From PALSA-1003 sp963741315 (GTDB taxonomy: Bacteria; Pseudomonadota; Gammaproteobacteria; Burkholderiales; Casimicrobiaceae): DNA of 64,000 nt. The notes beneath the pieces are model-generated. The model saw only the letters and a program-made list of their open reading frames with translations. It had not been told where the DNA came from and made no database searches. Position 1 is the first letter of the stretch. Every line of letters begins with the position of its first letter. The stretch spans positions 310,001 through 374,000 of the forward strand of contig CAVUHK010000008.1 of NCBI GenBank assembly GCA_963741315.1, given 5' to 3'. A program made the position numbers and the translations under genes. This document shows, one piece after another, positions 1 to 8,520 of the stretch.

Positions 1-1
1 C

Positions 2-970
2 TTCGTGATCGTTTTCTCGGTGATGTTCTATTCGATCTTCGCGCACCGCAAGTCGAAAGGACACAAGGCCGCACAGTTCCACGAAAACACGCTCGTCGAA
101 GTCGTCTGGACGGTCATCCCGTTCCTTATCCTGCTGGTCATGGCGTTTCCGGCCACCAAGACCGTCCTGGCAATGAAAGACACGTCGGTTCCCGACATGA
201 CGGTCAAGGTGACGGGCTACCAGTGGAAGTGGCAATACGACTACCTCGATCACGGCTTCTCGTTCGTGAGCAACCTGGCCACGCCGCTCTCGCAGATCCA
301 CAATCAGGAAACCAAGGGCGATCACTACCTGCTCGACGTCGACCAGCCGATGGTCGTGCCGGTGGGCAAGCGGATCCGCGTGGTCATCACGGCGGGCGAT
401 GTGATTCATTCGTGGTGGGTGCCTGCCTTCGGGGTCAAGCAGGACGCGATCCCCGGTTTCGTGCGCGACTCGTGGTTCAAGGCCGAGAAGCCCGGCATCT
501 ATCGCGGGCAATGCGCGGAACTGTGCGGCAAGGAGCACGGCTTCATGCCGGTGGTCGTCGAAGTCAAGACTCCGGAAGACTATGCCAAATGGCTTGAAGG
601 ACAGAAGGCAAAGGCAGCGGCGGCGGCCGACGATCCCGCCAAGGTCTGGGACCTGAAGGATCTGGTCGCGCGCGGCGAAAAAGTCTACACGGCCAATTGC
701 GTCGCCTGTCATCAGGCCAACGGCAAGGGCGTGCCGCCGGCGTTTCCGCCGCTCGACGGCTCGAAGGTCGCCACCGGTCCGGTCGCCGCTCACATCGACA
801 CCGTACTCAACGGCGTGACCAAGAACGGCGTGGCCACGGCGATGGTGCCGTGGAAGGGTACGCTATCGGTGACCGACATCGCGGCGGTCGTCACTTACGA
901 GCGCAACGCCTGGGGCAACCACACCGGCGATGCGGTGCAGCCGTCGATGGTCGCGGCAGCCAAGAAATAG
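2..970 (+). CDS. coxB: cytochrome c oxidase subunit II with fused cytochrome c domain (5' partial)
   Basis: Subunit II takes electrons from cytochrome c through the binuclear CuA centre and passes them to subunit I in the inner membrane. The reading frame is open at the left edge, so the true start and first membrane segment lie outside the window; the GTG at 5 is internal. Counting from that GTG, a second membrane segment lies near residues 33-55. The CuA ligand set C170, C174, H178 and M181 follows in the motif CAELCGKEHGFM. A C-terminal extension carries a CxxCH heme c site (C232-H236), so this is the caa3-like variant with a built-in cytochrome c. The extension ends without a further membrane segment. 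coxA starts 20 bp downstream, and the two are surely co-transcribed. The identification is secure; only the N-terminus is missing. Confidence 0.97.
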   Translation, partial: FVIVFSVMFYSIFAHRKSKGHKAAQFHENTLVEVVWTVIPFLILLVMAFPATKTVLAMKDTSVPDMTVKVTGYQWKWQYDYLDHGFSFVSNLATPLSQIHNQETKGDHYLLDVDQPMVVPVGKRIRVVITAGDVIHSWWVPAFGVKQDAIPGFVRDSWFKAEKPGIYRGQCAELCGKEHGFMPVVVEVKTPEDYAKWLEGQKAKAAAAADDPAKVWDLKDLVARGEKVYTANCVACHQANGKGVPPAFPPLDGSKVATGPVAAHIDTVLNGVTKNGVATAMVPWKGTLSVTDIAAVVTYERNAWGNHTGDAVQPSMVAAAKK

Positions 971-990
971 CGCCAACAGGAGCCTTGAAC

Positions 991-2607
991 ATGAGCAGCG
1001 TTCCGCACGATCACGTCGCCGATCCCGCAGCAGGCCACGGCCACGGCTACGGCCATGACGACCACGCGCATCACCCGTCAGGGATCATGCGCTGGATCAC
1101 GACGACCAACCACAAGGACATCGGCACGCTCTACCTGTGGTTCTCGTTCATCATGTTTCTCGCCGGTGGCTGCCTCGCGCTGACGATCCGCACCGAATTG
1201 TTCCAGCCGGGGTTGCAGATCGTCGACCCGGAATTCTTCAATTCGCTGACCACGCTGCACGGCCTGATCATGATCTTCGGCGCGATCATGCCGGCGGCGG
1301 TCGGCTTCGCCAACTGGCAGGTGCCGCTGATGATCGGCGCGCCAGACATGGCGTTCGCGCGCATGAACAACTGGAGCTTCTGGCTGCTGCCCTTTGCGGC
1401 GTCGCTGCTGATCGGCTCTTTCTTCGTGCCCGGCGGCGCAGCTGCGGGCGGCTGGACGCTCTACGCGCCGCTGTCGGTGCAGGCCGGCATGGGCATGGAC
1501 CTGACGATCTTCGCCGTGCACATCATGGGCGCGTCGTCGATCATGGGTTCGATCAACATCATCACCACGATTCTCAACCTGCGCGCGCCCGGCATGACGC
1601 TGATGAAGATGCCGCTGTTCGTGTGGACCTGGCTGATCACCGCCTACCTGCTGATCGCGGTGATGCCGGTGCTGGCCGGCGCGGTGACGATGCTGCTGAC
1701 CGACCGCCATTTCGGCACCAGTTTCTTCAACGCGGCGGGCGGCGGCGACCCGGTGATGTTCCAGCACATCTTCTGGTTCTTCGGGCACCCCGAGGTCTAC
1801 ATCATGATCCTGCCGTCGTTCGGGATCGTGTCGACGATCATCCCTGCCTTCGCGCGCAAGCCGCTGTTCGGTTACGCGTCGATGGTCTACGCGACGTCCT
1901 CGATCGCGATCCTGTCGTTCATCGTCTGGGCGCACCACATGTTCACCGTCGGCATGCCGGCGGCGGGGCAGCTGTTCTTCATGTACGCCACGCTGCTCAT
2001 TGCGGTGCCGACGGGAGTGAAGGTGTTCAACTGGCTGGCGACGATGTGGCGCGGCTCGATGACCTTCGAGACGCCGATGCTGTTCGCGATCGGCTTCATC
2101 TTCCTGTTCACCATGGGTGGGTTCACCGGTCTGGTGCTCGCAATCACGCCGGTCGACATCCAGCTGCAGGACACTTATTACGTCGTCGCGCATTTCCACT
2201 ACGTGCTGGTCGCGGGCTCGCTGTTCGCGTTCTTCGGCGGTGTCTACTACTGGCTGCCGAAGTGGTGCGGCCGCATGTACAACGAGACGCTCGGCAAGTG
2301 GCACTTCTGGTTGTCGATGATCTTCTTCAACATCACCTTCTTCCCGATGCACTTCCTCGGACTTGCCGGCATGCCGCGGCGCGTGCCCGACTACGCGGTG
2401 CAGTTCACCGACTTCAACGAGATTGCAACGGTCGGCGCGTTCGGTTTCGGGCTCTCGCAACTGCTGTTCCTGTACGTGGTGCTCAACTGCATCCGCGACG
2501 GCAAGCCGGCGCCGGCGAAACCGTGGGAGGGGTCCGACACGCTCGAATGGACGCTGCCTTCGCCCGCGCCGTATCACACCTTCGAAACACCGCCGCACAT
2601 TGCCTGA
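991..2607 (+). CDS. coxA: cytochrome c oxidase subunit I
   Basis: This is the catalytic subunit of the proton-pumping heme-copper oxidase (538 aa). The start is the ATG preceded by AACAGGAGCC, 20 bp after coxB. A His-rich N-terminus comes first, then about twelve membrane segments. H90, in TTLHGLIM, is a heme ligand. The GHPEVY motif (G265-Y270) supplies the CuB His, the D-channel Glu and the cross-linked Tyr, so this is an A1-type oxidase. The HHMFTVG and VVAHFHYVL motifs supply the remaining CuB and heme ligands. The gene is full length and intact. Whether heme A or heme O fills the site depends on ctaA, which is not in this cluster. Confidence 0.98.
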   Translation: MSSVPHDHVADPAAGHGHGYGHDDHAHHPSGIMRWITTTNHKDIGTLYLWFSFIMFLAGGCLALTIRTELFQPGLQIVDPEFFNSLTTLHGLIMIFGAIMPAAVGFANWQVPLMIGAPDMAFARMNNWSFWLLPFAASLLIGSFFVPGGAAAGGWTLYAPLSVQAGMGMDLTIFAVHIMGASSIMGSINIITTILNLRAPGMTLMKMPLFVWTWLITAYLLIAVMPVLAGAVTMLLTDRHFGTSFFNAAGGGDPVMFQHIFWFFGHPEVYIMILPSFGIVSTIIPAFARKPLFGYASMVYATSSIAILSFIVWAHHMFTVGMPAAGQLFFMYATLLIAVPTGVKVFNWLATMWRGSMTFETPMLFAIGFIFLFTMGGFTGLVLAITPVDIQLQDTYYVVAHFHYVLVAGSLFAFFGGVYYWLPKWCGRMYNETLGKWHFWLSMIFFNITFFPMHFLGLAGMPRRVPDYAVQFTDFNEIATVGAFGFGLSQLLFLYVVLNCIRDGKPAPAKPWEGSDTLEWTLPSPAPYHTFETPPHIA

Positions 2608-2620
2608 GCCTGCGCCGACC

Positions 2621-2839
2621 GTGAAGCCCGAGACGAACCCGCAAGCCACCCGCAGCGGCGACGCCCTGCGCGCAGCGAACGTGCGCACGGGGTTGATCCT
2701 GCTGTCGATCGCGCTGGTGTTCTTCGGCGGCGTGCTCTATGCGCACTACGCCGGCGAATCGACGATGGGCATGAGCGTGCTCGGCTTCGCCATCTTTGCG
2801 TTCCTGGTCATCGCCATCGGCAGGAACCTGCGCAAGTGA
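2621..2839 (+). CDS. small two-helix membrane protein of the cox cluster
   Basis: A 72-residue protein with a short polar N-terminus and two hydrophobic segments (about residues 23-42 and 48-65), ending in a basic tail. It sits between coxA and ctaG, where many betaproteobacteria carry a very small cytochrome oxidase assembly protein, so a role in oxidase biogenesis is inferred from position. I chose GTG 2621. A TTG at 2600 would instead overlap the coxA stop and add seven residues. Its stop overlaps the ctaG start as GTGA, implying translational coupling. No catalytic motif is visible. Confidence 0.7.
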   Translation: MKPETNPQATRSGDALRAANVRTGLILLSIALVFFGGVLYAHYAGESTMGMSVLGFAIFAFLVIAIGRNLRK

Positions 2840-3378
2840 ACGACCAGCAACCCGACGATCCCAGGCAATCCAACCGCCGGCTGGTGACCAGGCTCGCGGT
2901 GGTGGTGGTCCTGATGTTCGGCTTCGGCTACGCGCTGGTGCCGTTCTACGACCAGATCTGCCGGGCGACCGGACTGCGCGACCTCGCCATTGCCGACACC
3001 GCGGTCAACACGCAGGTCGACGCGACGCGCACCGTGCGCATCGAATTCGACGCCAACCTCTCCAAGTTGCCGTGGCAATTCCGGCCGATGACGCAGGTGC
3101 TCAACGTGCATCCGGGCGCAGTCACGCAGGTCGTCTACGAGGTCGAGAACACGACCGGCCGCGCCATGACCGGCCAGGCGGTGCCCAGCTACGGGCCGCA
3201 ACGTGCCGGCGACTACTTCAGGAAACTCGATTGCTTCTGTTTCACCAAGCAGTCGTTCGCGGCGCACGAGAAGCGGCAGATGCCGGTCGTGTTCGTCATC
3301 GACCCGAAGTTGCCGGGCGACGTCAACACGATCACGCTGTCGTACACTTTTTTCGAAGTCGAAGGCAACGGGGCCTGA
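2836..3378 (+). CDS. ctaG: cytochrome c oxidase assembly protein CtaG (Cox11 family)
   Basis: Cox11/CtaG delivers copper to the CuB site of subunit I from the periplasmic face. The 180-residue protein has one N-terminal membrane anchor (about residues 17-37), the DQIC segment with C42, and an immunoglobulin-like periplasmic domain holding the copper-binding CFC pair (C133, C135). The length is normal for the family. The GTG start overlaps the stop of the preceding small gene by four bases. The position between coxA and coxC is the usual one. Confidence 0.96.
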   Translation: MNDQQPDDPRQSNRRLVTRLAVVVVLMFGFGYALVPFYDQICRATGLRDLAIADTAVNTQVDATRTVRIEFDANLSKLPWQFRPMTQVLNVHPGAVTQVVYEVENTTGRAMTGQAVPSYGPQRAGDYFRKLDCFCFTKQSFAAHEKRQMPVVFVIDPKLPGDVNTITLSYTFFEVEGNGA

Positions 3379-3427
3379 CCGGGCACGACCCGCGCGGGAC
3401 AGTCGAGGCAAGACAGGGAGCACGAGC

Positions 3428-4285
3428 ATGAGCGCAACGCCGAACACCGAGCCGTATTACTACATACCGCAGCCGTCGCACTGGCCGATCACCGGCTCTT
3501 GCGCGCTGCTGCTCATGGCCGTCGGCGCGGCGTCATGGTTCAACTCGTACGCGATGGGTCCGTGGCTGGTGCTGGCGGGCTTCTGCGTGCTGGTGACGAT
3601 GATGTTCGGCTGGTTCGGCCACGTCATCGACGAATCGCGGGCCCATCTCTACAACGCCAAGGTCGACCTGTCGTTCCGCTGGGGCATGGGCTGGTTCATC
3701 TTCTCCGAGGTGATGTTCTTCGCGGCGTTCTTCGGCGCGCTGTTCTACGCCCGCAACCTGTCGGTGCCCTGGCTGGGCGACATGCAGAACAAGCTGCTCT
3801 GGCCGGACTTCACCGCGGCGTGGCCGACCAACGGTCCCTATTTCAAGGACGCGTTCACGCCGATGGGTGCCATCGGAATCCCGCTGCTCAACACGATTCT
3901 GCTGCTGACCTCCGGCGGCACGCTGACCATTGCGCACCACGCGCTCATCGAGGGGCGCCGCGGCGCGCTCAAGTTCTGGCTGTTCATGACGATCGTGCTG
4001 GGCGTCGCGTTCATCAGCTTCCAGGCCTACGAATACAGCCACGCCTACAGCGAGCTCAACCTCAGGCTCTCGTCGGGGGTGTACGGCTCGACGTTCTTCA
4101 TGCTGACCGGCTTCCACGGCTTTCACGTGACCATCGGCGCGACCATGCTGACGGTGATGCTGGTGCGGATCTTCCGCGGCCACTTCGACGCCAAGCATCA
4201 TTTCGCGTTCGAGGCGACGGCGTGGTACTGGCACTTCGTCGACGTCGTCTGGCTGCTGCTGTTCGTGCTCGTGTACTGGCTGTAG
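3428..4285 (+). CDS. coxC: cytochrome c oxidase subunit III
   Basis: A 285-residue subunit III with seven predicted membrane segments. It stabilises subunit I and supports proton uptake. The N-terminus with YYYIPQPSHWP, the HHALIEG and FHGFHVTIG stretches and the C-terminal WYWHFVDVVWL are family hallmarks. The start is the ATG at 3428, after GACAGGGAGCACG; the frame is open further upstream but has no family match there. The gene is last on the plus strand before a strong bidirectional terminator. Confidence 0.97.
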   Translation: MSATPNTEPYYYIPQPSHWPITGSCALLLMAVGAASWFNSYAMGPWLVLAGFCVLVTMMFGWFGHVIDESRAHLYNAKVDLSFRWGMGWFIFSEVMFFAAFFGALFYARNLSVPWLGDMQNKLLWPDFTAAWPTNGPYFKDAFTPMGAIGIPLLNTILLLTSGGTLTIAHHALIEGRRGALKFWLFMTIVLGVAFISFQAYEYSHAYSELNLRLSSGVYGSTFFMLTGFHGFHVTIGATMLTVMLVRIFRGHFDAKHHFAFEATAWYWHFVDVVWLLLFVLVYWL

Positions 4286-4353
4286 CGGCAGCGCCCGGAT
4301 CGGGCGCCTGCGCAGCGCGCAGATCCGGCGCCGAGGTTGCAACGGATCGCGCA

Positions 4354-4389
4354 AAAAAAGCCGCCGGGAGCGTCCCGCGCGGCTTTTTT
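4354..4389. terminator. bidirectional intrinsic terminator between coxC and the DUF2909 gene
   Basis: An 11-bp stem, AAAAAAGCCGC (4354-4364) with GCGGCTTTTTT (4379-4389), is extended inside by CGGGA/TCCCG around a GCG loop with one bulged C. The A run on one side and the T run on the other let it end transcripts from both strands. This fits the convergent genes coxC (plus) and DUF2909 (minus). Confidence 0.93.
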
Positions 4390-4402
4390 GTTCGCGGCAC
4401 GC

Positions 4403-4609
4403 TCAGCGCAGGCCGCTATCGCCGATCCAGCCGAGCTTGTAGCTCACGATCAGGAAAATCACCAGGCTCGCCGACAGCGCCACGCGGATCGCCAGCGCCT
4501 TGACCATGCGCGTGCCCTGTCCGCGATCGTGATAGAGATAGTAGAGGGCAGTGCCGAGGCTGCCGACAATCAGCAACAATGCGACGATGACGATGACCTT
4601 GATGATCAC
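4403..4609 (-). CDS. twin transmembrane protein, DUF2909 family
   Basis: A 68-residue protein made almost entirely of two membrane helices joined by a charged hairpin (YHDRGQGTRM). It matches the DUF2909 twin-transmembrane family, regularly found next to betaproteobacterial cox genes; its function is unknown. I start it at the GTG that opens VIIKVIVIVALL. The frame stays open to 4777, but the added N-terminus is Arg- and Pro-rich and looks non-coding. It converges on coxC across the shared terminator. Confidence 0.82.
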   Translation of the reverse strand: MIIKVIVIVALLLIVGSLGTALYYLYHDRGQGTRMVKALAIRVALSASLVIFLIVSYKLGWIGDSGLR

Positions 4610-4773
4610 TACGCGCTCGCGATGCGCTCGTAGCCGGCCGGGTCTGGCAGGGAATCGAGGGAGTTCCGAGTCTAGTGCACGGACCGGCCGCTGCCAAATC
4701 GGTCGTCGAGTATTGGCTGGACGGACACAAGCGCAGGCGAGGTGACCCACTTGGTACTGCGTGACCGGAATAC

Positions 4774-6165
4774 TCACCAGGTGTCCTGGTTCCCGAGCTT
4801 GACGGTCTCGTCGCTGACCAGGCGGTTAGTGTCGAACGGCCGACCCTTGAACAGGACTTCTCGCGCAATGATCGCCGACTGCTCCACGAAGAGTCGTGTG
4901 AGCTCCATGTCCGAAGCGCGCGAACGTGGCTGCAGGTCCTCCAGGCCGGGAGCAAAGCGAAGTGCAAACGACCCGGGCGCCACCCACACGCCGGGTTCGG
5001 CCTCCCACGACCGCTCGCCCGCGTTAAGCAAAAAGTGACCGTGGCCAAAGTCCGCGCGGCCCGTGCCATCGCCGCCGACGGCGAGCGCCGTCCGCCCGAC
5101 TGCACGAACAGGCTCGGCGAACGATAAGCGCCGCAATTCGCCTGGCGCGAGCCGCTGTATTGCGACGACGCCGTCCGCCGCGCGAACATCCGCCGATCGG
5201 GCGGCAAGCTCGGCTTTGACATCGATCTGGACGCCCTCCAGCACTTCGTCGTTGGTATTGACCAGCACCAACTCTTTGCCGCGCGACGCCATGAACACAC
5301 CCTGCATCAGTCGAAGTCGGTCAAGCAGCCGCGTGACAGTGTCCGTCCACACACGTTCGCGCGCCGCCAGCCGCTCGGCGCCCGCCGCGAACGTCGCCTG
5401 CACGCGTCCGGTGGAATTGTCGGCGTGGCGGCACATGTACTGGTAGAGGACGCACACGCCCCAATCGCGCTCGAGTTCATCGAGTGCCTCCACACTTGTC
5501 GCCTCGCGAAAGCTGCGTTTGGTGGCGCTGAACCAGCCGCGAACGAGCGGCTTTTCGCGCTCAAAGTAAGGCATGGACGGATTGGCAGCGAGCGTGTTGA
5601 GGCGGCGCGTGCGTAGCAGCCGGATGTAGCGCAATCTCTGCCGGCAGAGATCTCCCCAGAAATACGGGCTCGCCGGATCTTCACCGGAGCACTGGTGACC
5701 CCGTGCATAAAGGCGGAGCGCCAGAGAGAGCGGGCCGCGCGCCACCACCTTCTCTTGCCAGTATGGGTTGTCAGCATTTTTCGCATGGCAGACGTAGGTG
5801 CCGGCCGGCGGAAAGTTCTCATCCATCACCGCAAATGCGCGCTGGATCAGTTCGCGGCTGTTGTTGCCTCCTGTCGCCCCGTGCAATGCGATCTCCACGC
5901 CGCGCGAAGCGAGCGTACGGCAGTAGTTCAGGTACGCGGGGTCCGCGAGCGTTACACCGCGCGAGATCGAGGTCGGCAAGGCCGGGATGCCGGACGGTTC
6001 CTCCGGCGGGAACACCCACACCGTTTTCGTAGCTCGCAGGCCGAGCGAATGCATGAAGTCGTATACGATCCTGACGGACTCGAGATCCGCTGCGTCGGTG
6101 TCATCGGTGATGCAGAAACCTCCTCGGTACGGATGCGGCGCCCAGCGCAGCTCAGCGCTCGGCAC
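4774..6165 (-). CDS. polysaccharide deacetylase-like protein
   Basis: A 463-residue protein. The N-terminal third resembles a glycoside or polysaccharide deacetylase barrel: a beta strand ending in ITDDTD (D21, D22, D24 as possible metal ligands) and a later EIALHGATGG strand (single His). The usual HxxxH second motif is not evident, so activity is uncertain. The rest is of unknown fold with a beta-rich C-terminal part. It starts at GTG 6165 and overlaps the end of the upstream methyltransferase gene by 14 bp, so the two form an operon. No signal peptide is seen. It could act on an intracellular or lipid-linked glycan. The pair interrupts the cox cluster. Confidence 0.6.
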   Translation of the reverse strand: MPSAELRWAPHPYRGGFCITDDTDAADLESVRIVYDFMHSLGLRATKTVWVFPPEEPSGIPALPTSISRGVTLADPAYLNYCRTLASRGVEIALHGATGGNNSRELIQRAFAVMDENFPPAGTYVCHAKNADNPYWQEKVVARGPLSLALRLYARGHQCSGEDPASPYFWGDLCRQRLRYIRLLRTRRLNTLAANPSMPYFEREKPLVRGWFSATKRSFREATSVEALDELERDWGVCVLYQYMCRHADNSTGRVQATFAAGAERLAARERVWTDTVTRLLDRLRLMQGVFMASRGKELVLVNTNDEVLEGVQIDVKAELAARSADVRAADGVVAIQRLAPGELRRLSFAEPVRAVGRTALAVGGDGTGRADFGHGHFLLNAGERSWEAEPGVWVAPGSFALRFAPGLEDLQPRSRASDMELTRLFVEQSAIIAREVLFKGRPFDTNRLVSDETVKLGNQDTW

Positions 6166-6925
6166 GGCGAGTCCCGCGCGCCATCAGGATGCCCGCGTAT
6201 CCGCGCAGGCCGGGAATGCGTTCGCCAACGGCGTCCAGTACGCGGAACGCCGGCAGCAGTGAATCGGGAACGCGCTTGCTGGTGAACAGCATCGGACGCA
6301 CGTCGACATCGATGAAGCCCGTTTTCTCAAACAGCGCAAGCACTTCGTGCTCTTGATAGAGCACATCGTCAATGTGCGTTTCGACCCCCACCGCCTTCTT
6401 GATGGGCCCGTACCAGGGACAATTCGCGTTTGGGAAATCGATCGCCACTGTCCCGCCGGGGCGCAGGACGCGGTACATCTCCTTCATCGCAATGTCGGGA
6501 TGTGGGCAAAACCGCACGGTGGAAAAGCTGAACACGGCGTCAAATGACGCGTCGGCAAGCGCGGAAAGCGCTTCGGCATCGCCCACCTCGAAGGTGACGT
6601 TTGTCACGTTCCACGCGGCGGCGCGGCGGCGCGCGAGATCGATGCTTTCGGGCGAGAGGTCCACCGCCGTGACGTGTGCGAAGTGGTTCATTAGCAGGAA
6701 GGTCTGGTGCCCCCAACTGCAGCCGACCTCGAGTACCCGGCCCGCGCGCGGAGCGTTGGTCATCTTGAGCGCCATGTCCACCTTGCGATCGAGGAAGTAG
6801 TGTGACGAGCGACTCTCGGGCACACGCGCAGTTCCTCCCGCGCGCAGCCATTGTTCGTCTTCTCGATCCGCCGCCTCCTGAGCGTAGAACGAACGCATCC
6901 GCTGCTTCTCGTCGTGCGAACTCAC
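6152..6925 (-). CDS. class I SAM-dependent methyltransferase
   Basis: A 257-residue enzyme of the UbiE/Methyltransf_11 type. Motif I is VLEVGCSWGHQ (from about residue 64); an acidic VDLSP loop and the VLRPGGTVAID strand follow. The N-terminal 50 residues are charged, perhaps a substrate cap. The GTG start at 6925 has a clear GAGGAGA site upstream. The substrate is unknown. Coupling to the deacetylase-like gene suggests a sugar or glycan, but that is inference. Confidence 0.75.
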   Translation of the reverse strand: MSSHDEKQRMRSFYAQEAADREDEQWLRAGGTARVPESRSSHYFLDRKVDMALKMTNAPRAGRVLEVGCSWGHQTFLLMNHFAHVTAVDLSPESIDLARRRAAAWNVTNVTFEVGDAEALSALADASFDAVFSFSTVRFCPHPDIAMKEMYRVLRPGGTVAIDFPNANCPWYGPIKKAVGVETHIDDVLYQEHEVLALFEKTGFIDVDVRPMLFTSKRVPDSLLPAFRVLDAVGERIPGLRGYAGILMARGTRRAER

Positions 6926-7079
6926 AGGTTTCTCCTCGCGTGGGCGATTAATATATTTCCAAACAACATTTTAGCCGGGTTCTATCCGTCTATCCTGTCA
7001 CGGTAGATGAACGCCGCCTGCGTGGCTCTGTCCGCGAAGGAAAAGGGAATGGCAAACTGCGCTAATCCCCTGTAATAGT
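6926..7079. other. AT-richer intergenic stretch upstream of the minus-strand cassette
   Basis: Between the methyltransferase start and the tRNA fragment. It contains an A/T-rich patch (ATTAATATATTT around 6949-6960) that could hold the cassette promoter. It is markedly lower in GC than its surroundings. No gene is seen. Confidence 0.5.
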
Positions 7080-7113
7080 TGGTGCCGGCGGTAGGAATCG
7101 AACCCACGACCAA
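7080..7113 (-). pseudogene. 3' fragment of a tRNA gene (T arm, acceptor strand and CCA)
   Basis: On the minus strand this reads a 5-bp T stem around the invariant TTCGATT loop (GTGGG/CCTAC), then acceptor strand CGCCGGC, discriminator A and CCA. The five bases before the T stem suit a variable loop. Upstream there is no anticodon arm, no D arm, and no GCCGGCG 5' acceptor strand where it should lie (about 7150). It is therefore a partial tRNA, not a working gene. Such fragments commonly mark an integration scar; the tRNA identity cannot be told from this piece. Confidence 0.75.
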
Positions 7114-7128
7114 CAAAATGCAAGCACG

Positions 7129-7875
7129 ATGATCAGCACGATGAAAGCGTTCCTGGGGCAACGGAGCTTCCGGCCGACGCTCTGGCCGACGCTCGGCCTG
7201 CTGGTGCTGCTCCTGGCAACGCTGAGTCTCGGCAACTGGCAACGCCATCGCGCCGAGGAAAAGGCGCTGCTGCGCGCCCAGTACGACGCCGCGATCGCGG
7301 CGCCGCCGGTGACAGTATCCGGCGCGTCGACCGACGCGACCAAGCTGCGCTTCCGGCCGGTGCGTGCGACCGGCGAATTCGCCGCGGCCGCGCAGGTCCT
7401 CATCGACAACAAGGTGCATGCGAGCCGACCGGGTTACGACGTCGTGACTCCGTTGAGGCTCGACGGCGGTCGCTACGTGCTGGTCGATCGCGGTTGGGTT
7501 GCGGCGGGCGCGCGCCGCGCCGAACTGCCAACGGTCCCGCCGCCGACCGGTACCGTGACCATCGATGGCCGGGCCAATCTCCCGCCGGCGCGATACCTGG
7601 AGTTGCAGCGCGATGCCGCGACCGGCTCGGTTCGCCAGAACCTGGACATCGCACGCATTGCCGAATTCACCGGCCTGCCGTTGCTGCCGTTCGTCATCGA
7701 ACAGACGAGCGACTCGGCCGATGGCCTGGTGCGCGAATGGCCGGCGCCTGACTTCGGCATCGAGCAGCACAGGAGCTACATGCTGCAGTGGTACGCGTTC
7801 GCGCTCCTCGGATGCGTACTTTGGCTGACGCTGAACTGGCGCCAACGCGCGGCGGACAATGAAACCGCAGGCTGA
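7129..7875 (+). CDS. SURF1 family cytochrome oxidase biogenesis protein
   Basis: SURF1 proteins assist heme insertion into subunit I. The 248-residue protein has an N-terminal membrane helix (about residues 17-35) followed by NWQRHRAEEK. A periplasmic domain with the family motif YVLVDRGWV comes next, then a second helix near residues 219-237 after GIEQHRSYMLQWYAF. ATG 7129 and ATG 7141 are both possible starts and neither has a good ribosome site. The tRNA fragment ends only 15 bp upstream, so the native leader may have been replaced. Confidence 0.92.
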   Translation: MISTMKAFLGQRSFRPTLWPTLGLLVLLLATLSLGNWQRHRAEEKALLRAQYDAAIAAPPVTVSGASTDATKLRFRPVRATGEFAAAAQVLIDNKVHASRPGYDVVTPLRLDGGRYVLVDRGWVAAGARRAELPTVPPPTGTVTIDGRANLPPARYLELQRDAATGSVRQNLDIARIAEFTGLPLLPFVIEQTSDSADGLVREWPAPDFGIEQHRSYMLQWYAFALLGCVLWLTLNWRQRAADNETAG

Positions 7876-8434
7876 ATCGCAAGGGCGGCGCACGCTGCTG
7901 CTGCTCGCGCTGGTGGCGCTGGCGCCGATTGTCGCGTCGTATGTCGCGTTCTACTGGCTCGCGCCGACCAAGCGCCTCAACTACGGAGAACTGCTCGCCC
8001 CCTCGCCGGCGCCGGCGCTCGCGGGCACCGCGCTTGGCGGCGCGCCGTTCTCGCTCGCGGAGCTGCGCGGCAAGTGGATACTGTTGATCGTCAGCGGACC
8101 CGATTGCGCCGCGGCGTGCGAAAAGGCGCTCTACGCCACACGGCAGGCCCGCACCATCCAGGGCCGCGAACAGGATCGAGTCGTGCGCGCGTTGCTGCAG
8201 CCGACGAGCGCGGAGGCGCTGCGGCCCGGGTTGCTCGCCGCCCAACCGGGCCTGATCGCGGCGCGCGTCGACCCCGCGGCTCTCGCGCTATTGCCGCAGC
8301 CGACCGCGGACGGCGTTGCCATTCTGCTTCTCGACCCGCGCGGCAATCTGGTCCTGCGCTACGGCGCCGACCCCGACATCAAGCGACTGGCCAACGACCT
8401 CGGGCGACTGCTGCGCACTTCGCAGATCGGCTGA
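7859..8434 (+). CDS. membrane-anchored thioredoxin-fold protein of the cox cluster (SCO-like)
   Basis: A 191-residue protein overlapping the surf1 end by 17 bp. One N-terminal membrane anchor (about residues 12-34) is followed by a periplasmic thioredoxin-like domain: a redoxin-style LAELRGKWILL strand and a CX3C pair (C83, C87) where SCO proteins bind copper. The conserved distal His of SCO is not obvious. Position and motif suggest a copper or thiol role in oxidase assembly. It is distinct from the classical SCO gene at 9399. Confidence 0.7.
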   Translation: MKPQAESQGRRTLLLLALVALAPIVASYVAFYWLAPTKRLNYGELLAPSPAPALAGTALGGAPFSLAELRGKWILLIVSGPDCAAACEKALYATRQARTIQGREQDRVVRALLQPTSAEALRPGLLAAQPGLIAARVDPAALALLPQPTADGVAILLLDPRGNLVLRYGADPDIKRLANDLGRLLRTSQIG

Positions 8435-8445
8435 CGTGCGCGGGA

Positions 8446-8454
8446 TGGTAAAAT
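8446..8454 (+). promoter_or_regulatory. candidate extended -10 upstream of ctaB
   Basis: TGGTAAAAT matches the extended -10 form TGnTAnnnT. It would start transcription near 8461, about 60 bases before ctaB, making ctaB-SCO separable from the surf1 transcript. No convincing -35 is visible, as is common for extended -10 promoters. A short ORF that begins at 8453 would not lie on this transcript. Confidence 0.4.
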
Positions 8455-8520
8455 GATGATCGTCCCTGACCTGCCGCCGATGCCGGGGCAGCCGCCGCCG
8501 GCACCGGACCATCCGCCTCG

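Noticed and set aside
1078..2688. Long antisense frame of 536 codons opposite coxA
   Set aside because: Arg/His/Asp-rich shadow of a high-GC gene; no domain, no ribosome site, and coxA is certain.
4610..4773. Second att core matching the tRNA fragment
   Set aside because: Only a vague GGTCGTCGAG resemblance; not enough bases match to call a duplicated site.
7080..7156. Complete tRNA gene
   Set aside because: Only the T arm, acceptor 3' strand and CCA are present; no D arm, anticodon stem or matching 5' acceptor strand.
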